From NCBI GenBank assembly GCA_963725215.1, contig CAVRXQ010000007.1, forward strand, positions 372,001 through 436,000: a stretch of DNA of 64,000 nt, read 5' to 3'. This DNA is from CAVRXQ01 sp963725215 (lineage in GTDB: Bacteria > Actinomycetota > Acidimicrobiia > Acidimicrobiales > Bog-793). Below the pieces are notes generated by a model. That model ran no database searches. It was not told the DNA's origin and was given only the letters and a program-made list of their open reading frames with translations. Shown here piece after piece: positions 8,289-16,051 of this stretch; the stretch's first letter is position 1, and each line of letters begins with the position of its first letter. The position numbers and the translations under genes are program-made.

Positions 8289-9143
8289 TCACGAACCAGG
8301 CGTTCTCGCCGCGGAGATGGACGCGCGCGAGAGATTGCCGGATCGGAACCCCTCGAGATCGAGGGTGACATAGCGGTATCCCGCGCCCCGCACCGCCGCG
8401 ACCACGTCCTCACGCCGTGCGAGAGCCGCATCGAGTTCGTCGAGACCGAGCTCGATTCGAGCCGCGTCGCCGTAGTGACGAACCCGCACTTGAGCGAAAC
8501 CGAGTGCGTGCAGCGAGGATTCGGCAATCTCAACGCGTCCGAGCGCAGCGATCGTCACCGGAGTGCCGTGCGGGATCCGGGACGCGAGGCACGCTGCTGC
8601 GGGCTTGTCCCAAGTGCGCAGACCTAGCCGACGTGAAAGCTCACGAACTTCGCCCTTCGTAAATTCCGCGTCGACCAGGGGAAAGACCGCCCCACGTTCT
8701 TTCGCCGCCCGCTGTCCGGGTCGATGCTCCGAGAGGTCGTCGACGTTCACGCCGAGCGCGATGACCGCCGATTCGGCGCGCGCCGGAGTTTCGAGCACGT
8801 CCATGAGCTCGCGTTTGCAGTGGTAGCAGCGGTCGAGATCGTTGCGGACGTACTCCGCATCGTCGAGTTCGTGGGTCTCGAGGACGAGATGTCGGAGGGA
8901 CCACTCTTCGGCTAGGGCACGCGTTTTCGCGAGTTCTTCGCGCGGCAGCGAAGGTGACGATGCGGTGACGCAGAGCACCTGATCGGGTCCGAGCGTGTGA
9001 TTCGCGACGTACGCGAGGAGGGACGAATCCGCGCCTCCTGAGAACGCGACGACGACGCGACGGTGTCGGCTCACTTCGGCTTTCAGCCGTTCAAGTGGCA
9101 GCGCGAGGGGCTGTCCGGTGACAGCCGTCAACTCATCCGCCAT
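8289..9143 (-). CDS. larE: LarE-type ATP-dependent sacrificial sulfur transferase
   Basis: The 284-residue protein has an N-terminal PP-loop ATPase signature, FSGGADSS (residues 34-41). CYHCK follows at 106-110. Cys185 lies in AAACLASRIPHGTPVT, matching the cysteine that LarE gives up to thiolate the nickel-pincer nucleotide cofactor of lactate racemase. It therefore probably sulfurates a pyridinium nucleotide. larB, larC and a LarA-type racemase are absent from the window, so the physiological partner is unknown. The start codon overlaps the 3' end of hemQ by 11 bases, so the two are surely one transcript. Some family members cluster Fe-S and do not sacrifice the Cys, and that cannot be decided here. 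Confidence 0.85.
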   Translation of the reverse strand: MADELTAVTGQPLALPLERLKAEVSRHRRVVVAFSGGADSSLLAYVANHTLGPDQVLCVTASSPSLPREELAKTRALAEEWSLRHLVLETHELDDAEYVRNDLDRCYHCKRELMDVLETPARAESAVIALGVNVDDLSEHRPGQRAAKERGAVFPLVDAEFTKGEVRELSRRLGLRTWDKPAAACLASRIPHGTPVTIAALGRVEIAESSLHALGFAQVRVRHYGDAARIELGLDELDAALARREDVVAAVRGAGYRYVTLDLEGFRSGNLSRASISAARTPGS

Positions 9144-9921
9144 TGGTGAGTCTGTACAAAACCTCCGTCGGATCCACGATCGTTCCAGTGATGAACGGCC
9201 CGAACTCGGCGAATCTTGCAGAGGCCTCGTCGAAGCGCATTGTGTAGACGCACTCCTTGAGATCGTCGAAGGTCTTCGCGAACAGCGTCACGCCCCACTC
9301 CCAGTCGTCAAGACCCGTTGAACCCGTCACGAGCTGAAGGACCCGACCGCGGAAGTTCCGTCCGGTCGTTCCATGCCCGATCATCATCCGCAATCGGTCC
9401 TGGTAGTCGAGCGTGAACCAGTTCTCGTGTTCTCCGCGGCGTTTCGACATCGGGTAGAAGCAGAAAACCGGCAGGCCCTCAGGGGGAAGCGTCGGTCGCA
9501 AGCGCGCCCGCTTCATCTCGTCGGGGACACCGCTCGCGTATTCCGATACTTCGGTGAGCGAGACATACGACCACTCGAGGTTTAGACCTGCTGCTACGAG
9601 CGCGCTTTGCAATTGGCGGAGCCGACGAAACGACGGGCCGATGCCGACCACCGCGACGTCCCCCTTGTGTCCGAGGGTTTCTGCGGAGAAGACCTGGTGG
9701 CCAGCCGATTCGCACTCTTTGATCGCGCTCAACGCCGCCTCGGTGTTGACGTCGCGAGGGACGGAAAAGAAAAGGTGCAGCACCGCCCAGCCGTCGAGTG
9801 CCTCGGGAGTTGTCGCGTCGGTTTCCTGGGATGCTTCGTCCACCTCGACATCGTACGACCGACGACGAAGGACCCCGAATGACGGCGACGAACGCCTGGG
9901 GTCGCGAGAAGTCTGAGACAC
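9133..9921 (-). CDS. hemQ: coproheme decarboxylase (HemQ/ChdC, chlorite dismutase family)
   Basis: This 262-residue protein belongs to the chlorite dismutase-like family. It ends the coproporphyrin-dependent heme pathway of Gram-positive bacteria by decarboxylating coproheme to heme b. The FYPMSKRR signature covers 155-162. The heme-ligand histidine is H183 in MMIGHGTTGR. The remaining core includes WGVTLFAKTFDDLKECVYTMRFDEASARFAEFG, split by usual loops. The N-terminal 40 residues are variable and low in homology, so the true start might be further in. It is the first gene of a hemQ-larE transcript. It diverges from a merR-like gene with 56 bases between them. No other heme genes are in the window. 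Confidence 0.92.
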   Translation of the reverse strand: MSQTSRDPRRSSPSFGVLRRRSYDVEVDEASQETDATTPEALDGWAVLHLFFSVPRDVNTEAALSAIKECESAGHQVFSAETLGHKGDVAVVGIGPSFRRLRQLQSALVAAGLNLEWSYVSLTEVSEYASGVPDEMKRARLRPTLPPEGLPVFCFYPMSKRRGEHENWFTLDYQDRLRMMIGHGTTGRNFRGRVLQLVTGSTGLDDWEWGVTLFAKTFDDLKECVYTMRFDEASARFAEFGPFITGTIVDPTEVLYRLTNGG

Positions 9922-9927
9922 ACCGCC

Positions 9928-9968
9928 TCAACCAGCGACTTGACTCTTCCGTCGCGTCAGCTGGTTGA
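9928..9968. promoter_or_regulatory. inverted repeat between divergent hemQ and merR-like genes (candidate operator)
   Basis: A perfect 9-base inverted repeat, TCAACCAGC and GCTGGTTGA, flanks a 23-base centre that includes TTGACT. It fills most of the 56-base gap between the start of hemQ (9921, minus) and the start of the merR-like gene (9978, plus). MerR regulators usually bind such dyads over their own divergent promoters. No clear -10 element was found, so its role is inferred from position and symmetry. Confidence 0.45.
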
Positions 9969-9977
9969 CGCAACCCG

Positions 9978-10791
9978 ATGTACGGAATCGGCACGGTCGC
10001 CCGGATCGCGCAGGTGTCCGTCCGCACTCTGCGTCACTACGACGAAGTCGGGCTTCTCAAGCCTGCCAGCGTTGACCCGTCCACCGGCTATCGCTACTAC
10101 ACATCTGGGCAGGTCCTGCTGCTGCACCGCATCCTCGTCCTCCGCGACCTTGGGGTGCCACTGCCGGAAATCAGTGAGTTGATGGTCGAGAACGCCACAG
10201 TGGAGCAGATACGAGGGATCTTGCGCTTGCGCCAAGCCGAAGCGCGCTCTCAGCTCTCGGCTCAGGCTGAACAGCTCAAACGAGTTGAAATCCGACTTGC
10301 GCAACTCGAGGAGGGAGCAATGCAGGACTACGACGTGGTCGTCAAACGGCTCGAGCCCCTACGCGTCGTCGCATTGACGGATCAACGGTTATGACGAGAA
10401 CAGCGGAGCCTGCGGCCGGAAGTATCCAAGGTTGCACGCCGCGCTGGCGCGGCACCGGGTTCAGTTCGACGGGTTGTCGCACGCTTTATACGAAGACACG
10501 GGGCTCGAAGATCGGCCGGTTCGGCTCACGACCGCACTCAACCTCCCGAAGGGGGTGCCAATCAACGACGATGGAGTTTCGACGGTAGATATTGAGGCCG
10601 TCGAAGTGCCGCGACCAGTCGTACCTGGCTCACCCGAAGAATTCAAGGACGCGTTTCGCGCTCTGCACGAATGGGCCGACTTGGCGGGGGAAATAACGAC
10701 GCGATTCGAACGCGAGCTTTACATCGACTGTGACGGTCCGCGTGACACCTGGGTGACCGAACTCCAGACGATCCTCGAGCCGAGAACGTAG
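9978..10791 (+). pseudogene. MerR family regulator with GyrI-like effector domain, broken by a frameshift
   Basis: The first frame encodes an N-terminal MerR helix-turn-helix (TVARIAQVSVRTLRHYDEVGLL at the start, then GYRYYTSGQVLLLHRILVLRDLG). A dimerisation coiled coil and the beginning of an effector-binding domain (YDVVVKRLEPLRVVAL) follow. It stops at TGA 10392-10394. Homology continues in another frame from about base 10387: GYDENSGACGRKYPRLHAALARH, then the rest of a GyrI/AraC-type effector domain to TAG near 10791. Read together, the parts form one regulator of about 270 residues. These regulators sense small cationic or aromatic ligands. The first frame alone would give DNA binding without the ligand domain. 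Confidence 0.75.
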
Positions 10792-10930
10792 CTTCTTTCG
10801 CACAACCCTGAGCGTGTGGTCGTTTCTGCTCCGAATGTCCCGACTCCGTCTGATTCGGCGTTTAAGCGAGAAACCTCACGACGTTGGTGCCGCAATTTCC
10901 GTATCCAATCAGGGATTTGGCACGCGACGC

Positions 10931-10963
10931 GACAAAGCGGGACGCTTCGCGCCCCGCTTTGTC
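10931..10963. terminator. strong hairpin downstream of groEL
   Basis: A perfect 11-base stem, GACAAAGCGGG pairing with CCCGCTTTGTC, encloses an 11-base loop. It lies 17 bases beyond the groEL stop codon and also downstream of the plus-strand merR-like locus. There is no T-run on either side. It resembles the U-less intrinsic terminators proposed for high-GC actinobacteria. It could serve both strands. Confidence 0.6.
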
Positions 10964-10979
10964 TTTCGCTCCGGACGAT

Positions 10980-12605
10980 TTAGAAGTCGTCCATCCCACC
11001 GCCCGGCGGCATCGCCGGAGCTCTCTCCTCGGGCTTGTCGACGACGACCGCCTCGGTCGTGAGGAAAAGCGCCGCGATCGAGGCTGCATTCTGCAGCGCC
11101 GAACGGGTCACCTTCGCCGCGTCGATGACGCCAGCCTTGAAGAGGTCCTCGTAGTCGCCGCTCTCGGCGTTGAGGCCCTCCGACAGGTTCTTCAGGCCAC
11201 GCACCTTTTCGATCACGACGCCGCCTTCGAGGCCGGCGTTCGTCGCGATCTGCTTCAGCGGCTCTTCGACGGCGCGGGCGACGATGCGTGCGCCGGTCGC
11301 CTCGTCACCTTCGAGTTTCTCCGCACGATCGAGGATCGTCTGCTGCGTGCGCAGTAGCGCGACGCCGCCACCTGGGACGACGCCCTCTTCGATCGCCGCC
11401 TTGGTCGTCGACACCGCGTCTTCGATTCGGTGCTTCTTCTCTTTCAGTTCGACCTCGGTGGCCGCGCCGACCTTGATCACTGCGACTCCGCCGGAGAGCT
11501 TCGCCAAGCGCTCCTGCAGCTTTTCCCGGTCGTAGTCCGAATCGGTGTTCTCGATCTCGGTTTTGATCTGGTTGATCCGGCCTTTGATGTCGGCTTCGGA
11601 GCCGGCGCCCTCGACGATCGTCGTCTCGTCCTTCGAGATCACGACCTTGCGCGCCCGGCCGAGCAGGTCGAGGGTCGCGTTCTCGAGCTTCAGCCCGACG
11701 TCCTCGGTGATCACCTGTCCACCGGCGAGGATCGCCATGTCCTGCAGCATTGCCTTGCGGCGCTCGCCGAAGCCGGGGGCTTTCACGGCGGCGGACTTGA
11801 AGGTACCGCGGATCTTGTTCACGACCAGGGTTGCGAGCGCCTCACCCTCTACGTCCTCGGCGATGACGACGAGCGGCTTGCCGGTCTGCATGACCTTTTC
11901 GAGGACCGGCAGCAAATCGCGGACGGCCGAGATCTTGCCGCCACTCAACAGCACGTACGGGTCCTCGAGCACCGCCTCCATGCGGTCGGGGTCGGTGACG
12001 AAGTACGGGGAGATGTAGCCCTTGTCAAAGCGCATTCCTTCGACGAGGTCCATCTCCATCCCGAAGGTCTGTGACTCTTCGACGGTGATGACGCCGTCCT
12101 TGCCGACCTTGTCGATCGCCTCGGCGATCATCGAGCCGATCTCCGGGTCGGCCGCGGAGATGCCGGCCACCTGGGCGATCTGGTCCTTCGAGTCGGTGTC
12201 CTTCGAAAGTTCCTTCAGACGCGAGACGGCGGTCTCGACGGCTGCCTCGATGCCGCGCTTGAGCGACATCGGGTTCGCCCCAGCAGCGACGTTGCGCAGG
12301 CCCTCGCGAACGAGCGCCCCGGCGAGGACGGTCGCAGTTGTCGTGCCGTCACCGGCGACGTCGTCGGTCTTCTTCGCGACTTCCTTCACGAGCTCGGCGC
12401 CGACCTTCTCGAAGGGGTCCTCAAGCTCGATCTCCTTCGCGATCGAGACCCCGTCGTTCGTGATCGTCGGTGCGCCCCACTTCTTTTCCAGGACGACGTT
12501 GCGCCCCTTCGGTCCGAGCGTGACCTTGACGGCGTCCACGAGCTGGTTCATCCCACGCTCGAGAGCCCGTCGTGCCTGCTCGTCAAACTCGATCAACTTC
12601 GGCAT
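10980..12605 (-). CDS. groEL: 60 kDa chaperonin GroEL
   Basis: The 541-residue protein is a full-length class I chaperonin with standard landmarks. These include the N-terminal LGPKGRNVVLEKKWGAPTITNDG, the nucleotide site DGTTTATVLA, and the apical domain GFGERRKAMLQDMA. Fourteen copies form the double ring that folds proteins in the cytosol with GroES. The C-terminus ends APAMPPGGGMDDF, a GGM-type tail like E. coli GroEL and actinobacterial GroEL2, not the His-rich tail of some GroEL1 copies. groES is not adjacent, so this is the detached groEL copy common in actinobacteria. A perfect CIRCE element lies just upstream, so HrcA control is expected. Confidence 0.98.
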   Translation of the reverse strand: MPKLIEFDEQARRALERGMNQLVDAVKVTLGPKGRNVVLEKKWGAPTITNDGVSIAKEIELEDPFEKVGAELVKEVAKKTDDVAGDGTTTATVLAGALVREGLRNVAAGANPMSLKRGIEAAVETAVSRLKELSKDTDSKDQIAQVAGISAADPEIGSMIAEAIDKVGKDGVITVEESQTFGMEMDLVEGMRFDKGYISPYFVTDPDRMEAVLEDPYVLLSGGKISAVRDLLPVLEKVMQTGKPLVVIAEDVEGEALATLVVNKIRGTFKSAAVKAPGFGERRKAMLQDMAILAGGQVITEDVGLKLENATLDLLGRARKVVISKDETTIVEGAGSEADIKGRINQIKTEIENTDSDYDREKLQERLAKLSGGVAVIKVGAATEVELKEKKHRIEDAVSTTKAAIEEGVVPGGGVALLRTQQTILDRAEKLEGDEATGARIVARAVEEPLKQIATNAGLEGGVVIEKVRGLKNLSEGLNAESGDYEDLFKAGVIDAAKVTRSALQNAASIAALFLTTEAVVVDKPEERAPAMPPGGGMDDF

Positions 12606-12646
12606 CTCGGGTGTCCTCCATTGGGGTCGCTCGGCCTACCCGAGCG

Positions 12647-12673
12647 TTAGCACTCTAACGGCATGAGTGCTAA
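12647..12673. promoter_or_regulatory. CIRCE element (HrcA operator) upstream of groEL
   Basis: TTAGCACTC, nine bases, then GAGTGCTAA is an exact match to the CIRCE consensus. It lies 42 bases upstream of the groEL start codon on the minus strand and 117 bases upstream of the divergent otsA start. HrcA normally represses groE genes through this site and releases it on heat stress. Confidence 0.95.
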
Positions 12674-12789
12674 CAGCAAACCACTTCGGGCACCGCGCCG
12701 CAAGGTGGGCAACGAGGCCAGACAGCGCCCCGCCCGGCTCTGAGGCCGCGTTCCCCGGGTCTCCTGGTCGGAGGTGGAAAACTCGCCCG

Positions 12790-14196
12790 ATGGCCGATCG
12801 TCGCGCGGGACTTGTCGTCGCTTCGAATCGTGGGCCCTTATCTCTCCGCGCGACGAGCGGCGGGCGCATCGTGGCCGGCCAGGCGGCGGGCGGGCTCGCG
12901 CCGAGCCTCGCCAGGGCCCTCGAGGGGATGGACGCGCTGTGGATCGCGGCGACCCTCGACGACGCCGAACGCCGGGCGGCGAGCGAGAACGCGACCGTGC
13001 GGACTTCGGGAGGCGTCGAGGTCCGCCTCGTCGAGATCTCGCCGTCACTGCTCGGCGCGGCGTACCGGGTAGTGGCAAACGGAACCTTGTGGCCGCTCGT
13101 CCACGGACTCTTCGATGCCACGTACCGACCGGTCTTCGACCGGCACTGGCACGAGGCGTGGGCGGGATATCGCGCCTACAACGTGGCGTTCGCCGAGGAG
13201 ATCGCCCGCGCGGCAGACGACGGGGCAACGGTCGTCGTGAACGACTATCACCTCGCGCTGTGCGGCACGCTGCTCGCGAAGGCGCGTCCCGATCTCCGGA
13301 CGATCCACTTCAGCCACACGCCGTTCTGCGGACCGGAAGAACTCTCGGTCCTGCCACGGGAGATCCGGCGCGAGCTCCTTCAGGGGATGTGCGCGTTTGG
13401 GACGACCGCATTTCACACCCGACGATGGGCCGAGTCGTTCGCTCGCTGCGTCGAGGACGCGCTCGGCGCTGAAGTGAACCTTGCAGTCGCCCCCTTGGGT
13501 GTCGACGCCGAGGAGCTCAACCGCGTCGCAGACAGCGACGAGGTCGCGCGCGCCCGCGAGATTCTCGCCGCACGCGTCGGTGACCGGCGCCTTGTCTTCC
13601 GTACCGACCGGGTCGAACCAGCGAAGAACATCCTGCGCGGCTTTCTCGCCTTCGAGGCGATGTTGGAAGACGAGCCGACGATGGTCGATGAGGTCGTCTT
13701 CGCGGCGCGCCTTTACTCCTCGCGCACCGAGCTTCCCGAGTATGTCGCCTACCGCAACGCGATCGAACAGGTCTGCACGCGGATCAATGCGCGGTTCGAC
13801 ACGGCGAAGCTGCCTCCGATCGACCTCGAAATCGCGGACGACCTCGACGCGTCAATCGCCGCGCTGACCGTCGCGGACGTCCTTATCGTGAATCCAGTTC
13901 GCGACGGCATGAACCTCGTGGCGAAAGAAGGTCCTGTGCTCACCCGCACGCACGCCGTTCTCGGATTGAGCGTCGGCGCGGGCGCGTTCGAGGAGCTCGG
14001 TGAGTATGCGTTGCCGATCGAGCCTTTCGACGTCGTCGGCACGACGGAGGTGCTGCGCAGGGCGATCGGACTCGACGGGGACGAACGCCGGCGGCGTTCC
14101 GAGCACCTCGCGCGGATCGCCGCCCGTCGCCCCCCTACGGTGTGGATGCGTGAGGTCGTCGAGCGCGCCTGCGTCGTCGAGGATCGCCCGGATTAA
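12790..14196 (+). CDS. otsA: alpha,alpha-trehalose-phosphate synthase (GT20)
   Basis: The 468-residue glycosyltransferase joins UDP-glucose (or another NDP-glucose) and glucose 6-phosphate to make trehalose 6-phosphate. GT20 features in order are ASNRGP at the N-terminus, VNDYHL, HFSHTPF, the RTDRVEPAKN loop that binds the nucleotide sugar, and NPVRDGMNLVAKEG. ATG 12790 was chosen because homology starts there; GGAGG lies 15 bases upstream, which is rather far. The gene diverges from groEL, so the CIRCE site sits between the two. otsB lies 0.7 kb downstream on the opposite strand. It is the biosynthetic half of the OtsAB route, and the window also has TreS. Confidence 0.93.
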   Translation: MADRRAGLVVASNRGPLSLRATSGGRIVAGQAAGGLAPSLARALEGMDALWIAATLDDAERRAASENATVRTSGGVEVRLVEISPSLLGAAYRVVANGTLWPLVHGLFDATYRPVFDRHWHEAWAGYRAYNVAFAEEIARAADDGATVVVNDYHLALCGTLLAKARPDLRTIHFSHTPFCGPEELSVLPREIRRELLQGMCAFGTTAFHTRRWAESFARCVEDALGAEVNLAVAPLGVDAEELNRVADSDEVARAREILAARVGDRRLVFRTDRVEPAKNILRGFLAFEAMLEDEPTMVDEVVFAARLYSSRTELPEYVAYRNAIEQVCTRINARFDTAKLPPIDLEIADDLDASIAALTVADVLIVNPVRDGMNLVAKEGPVLTRTHAVLGLSVGAGAFEELGEYALPIEPFDVVGTTEVLRRAIGLDGDERRRRSEHLARIAARRPPTVWMREVVERACVVEDRPD

Positions 14197-14847
14197 CGGC
14201 TTTCTCGTACCCCCCGAGCGTGGAGACGGCCCGTCCAGTTGCCAATGTCGCGCCACCGTCGCGAACCTTTGGTCATCGCCAAAGGGACGGAGCATGAATC
14301 GGCTGACCGTGCGCTGGCCGCCGTTGTGGTCGCGATACAAAAGGTCGAAGCCGACCCGTTCGCGCTTTGTGATCGCCGCGCCGACCTCGGAGAACACGTC
14401 CTCGGACGGATCGCGAAGCGCTCCCTGCCAGAAGCCGAGGTCGCCGGCGGGCACGTAGATGTCGCGGGTCAGCCAGCGAAAAGAGGAGAGATCTGAAGCC
14501 GAGAACTCGACGCCCAAGTCACGAACGAAGCGCCAGCCGTCAAGGACCGCGAGACCGCTTCCAACATTTCGGAGCGAGATCACAAGCAAAATCGAGTCGT
14601 CGCGGACGTCCATCGCGCCACCGCCGCCTGGCACGCGGACGTATCGGTCGTCGGCGAAACTGATCTTCTGCTCGGCGTCTTCCGGGCGAGAAGGCATGAG
14701 TACCGGTCTCATCGCGCTGAGCAGCGCTGACTCTGTCGCTTTCGCTGCCCGTTGGGACGAGCGCACCGCGGCGAAGGTCGCTCCCGCGAGGACGAGCGTT
14801 CCGAACGCGGTCCCGAGGGATGCACCGGTGCTCGCCCAGTCCGTCAT
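13852..14847 (-). CDS. conserved hypothetical protein, one N-terminal membrane anchor; C-terminus runs antisense into otsA
   Basis: The 331-codon frame starts with a hydrophobic helix (residues 8-28, TGASLGTAFGTLVLAGATFAA). A cytosolic domain follows with LRNVGSGLAVLDGW, DIYVPAGDLGFWQGALRDP and DLLYRDHNGGQRTVSRF, ending at ARHWQLDGPSPR near residue 215. Similar actinobacterial proteins, from memory, end there with HWNLD-x-DPR. Here the frame carries on for over 100 residues antisense to otsA. A G6 run on the minus strand at about 14212-14217 precedes the extension. With one G fewer the frame would stop at TAA overlapping the otsA stop (14193-14195). So the real gene probably spans about 14193-14847. 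The function is unknown. Confidence 0.6.
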   Translation of the reverse strand: MTDWASTGASLGTAFGTLVLAGATFAAVRSSQRAAKATESALLSAMRPVLMPSRPEDAEQKISFADDRYVRVPGGGGAMDVRDDSILLVISLRNVGSGLAVLDGWRFVRDLGVEFSASDLSSFRWLTRDIYVPAGDLGFWQGALRDPSEDVFSEVGAAITKRERVGFDLLYRDHNGGQRTVSRFMLRPFGDDQRFATVARHWQLDGPSPRSGGTRKPLIRAILDDAGALDDLTHPHRRGATGGDPREVLGTPPAFVPVESDRPAQHLRRADDVERLDRQRILTELLERARADAQSENGVRAGEHRTFFRHEVHAVANWIHDKDVRDGQRGD

Positions 14848-14895
14848 CGGGAGATTGTTGCGCAGGCACGGCGAGGGCGTGCCCGACTCGGGGTC

Positions 14896-15684
14896 CTACG
14901 CAGCAGCGGAGAGTGCCTCCAAGAACGCGAGCGCGCCGTGAGGTCCGTTGACCTGCAAGTCGGCGAGTTCGATGAGCTCGGGAGGAACCTCGATGCTCGC
15001 TGCGACGACGAGGACGGCGTCGAAGTCACGACCGCGTTGGAGCTCCCGAGCGGCTTGAAAGGCCGGGATGTCGCCCAGGTCATCGCCGAGGACGCACCCC
15101 GCGCTGAGTTCAGAGAAGATCGAGCGGATTGCCGAGCCCTTGTTCTGGTCGGCGTCGGGGACCAGTTCGATCGCCATCTTCCCCTCCCGCGCGTAGAGGC
15201 CGTGCCGTACGGCGAGTTCTCGAGCGAGTGCCGTGGCTGCGTCCTTCTGTTCCGGCGCGACTCGCCAATGCAAAGTCAGCGCGACTCCCTTCGGCTCGAC
15301 GATCACACCTCGCGGTGCCCGCGCGCGCGCCTCTGTTAGTGCCGCTTGCGCGGACTCCGCGTAGCGATCCTCGAGCGGAGGTCCGACGACCTGGCCGTCT
15401 TGCAAGCGGTGCTGCAAGCCGTAATGGCCGTAGAGCTCGATCGGAAGCGGCCGCACGTCGAGCTCGAGGCGACGCTCGAGGAACGCGACGGGGCGCCCAG
15501 AAACCACCGCAACCCTCGCGAACGCTTGCGAAAGCGCGCCGAGAACGCGCACCGCGCCGGGGAGCGGACGCGCGTTTTCTGGGTTGGGGGAGATCTCGGC
15601 GAGGGTGCCATCGAAATCGACAGCGACGCCGGTCGTGCTCGGCGACGCGACGAGCCGCGCGATCGCCCGCCCTTCAGAGCTCAG
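14896..15684 (-). CDS. otsB: trehalose-6-phosphate phosphatase, probable CTG start
   Basis: This HAD-superfamily phosphatase releases trehalose from trehalose 6-phosphate. HAD motif I, VDFDGTLAEI (residues 22-31, with Asp23 and Asp25), lies upstream of the first ATG/GTG/TTG in frame (GTG 15552). The true start must therefore be further up. No ATG, GTG or TTG exists between the previous in-frame stop and that motif. CTG 15684 overlaps the stop of the upstream DUF3263 gene as CTGA, with GGAGG 11 bases before it. This gives 262 residues, normal for OtsB. Other motifs include the VVSGRP block (motif II) and CVLGDDLGDIPAF near the C-terminus (motif IV). Confidence 0.85.
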   Translation of the reverse strand: MSSEGRAIARLVASPSTTGVAVDFDGTLAEISPNPENARPLPGAVRVLGALSQAFARVAVVSGRPVAFLERRLELDVRPLPIELYGHYGLQHRLQDGQVVGPPLEDRYAESAQAALTEARARAPRGVIVEPKGVALTLHWRVAPEQKDAATALARELAVRHGLYAREGKMAIELVPDADQNKGSAIRSIFSELSAGCVLGDDLGDIPAFQAARELQRGRDFDAVLVVAASIEVPPELIELADLQVNGPHGALAFLEALSAAA

Positions 15685-15947
15685 CGCGGCTGGAGCCTCC
15701 GCGGTCGAGCGGCGGCGAACTTTGCCCGCCGCCGCTCGTCGCGGCGGTGCCGCAAGCGACGAATCGTCAGCGGGTCGTAATCGACGGCTTCACCAGAGTC
15801 GCAGAGGGAGTCAACGAGCGCGTAGTAGCGCGCGTTCGAAAGGCCGATCTCCTCACGAATGACGTCGCGCTTCGCGGGTCGATTCGTCATCACCGGCCAG
15901 TTCCGTTCGAGGTCCAAGACCGCGATCTCGGTGGGTGTCAGCGGCAT
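15681..15947 (-). CDS. DUF3263 domain protein (small, putative DNA/RNA-binding)
   Basis: The 88-residue protein begins MPLTPTEIAVLDLERNWP. It continues KRDVIREEIGLSNARYYALVDSL, the conserved part of DUF3263, which looks like a short helix-turn-helix. DPLTIRRLRHRRDERRRAKFAAARP forms a very basic tail. The ATG at 15947 has GGAG eight bases upstream, which supports it over a longer start. The stop codon overlaps the apparent CTG start of otsB by four bases, so translation of otsB is probably coupled to this gene. Members are common in actinobacteria and have no proven role. It diverges from ccdA with 104 bases between. Confidence 0.8.
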   Translation of the reverse strand: MPLTPTEIAVLDLERNWPVMTNRPAKRDVIREEIGLSNARYYALVDSLCDSGEAVDYDPLTIRRLRHRRDERRRAKFAAARPRRLQPR

Positions 15948-16051
15948 CGCATGAACTCCACGTCTCGACATTGCCGTTGATTGGGCGACGATGCAAGCAT
16001 TCACACGTTCGCGGCGGTCGCCGGCGGTATGCGGTGACAAGATGGACTTTG

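Noticed and set aside
15552..15552. GTG 15552 as the start of otsB
   Set aside because: It would remove the catalytic DFDGT motif, which lies upstream in the same frame.
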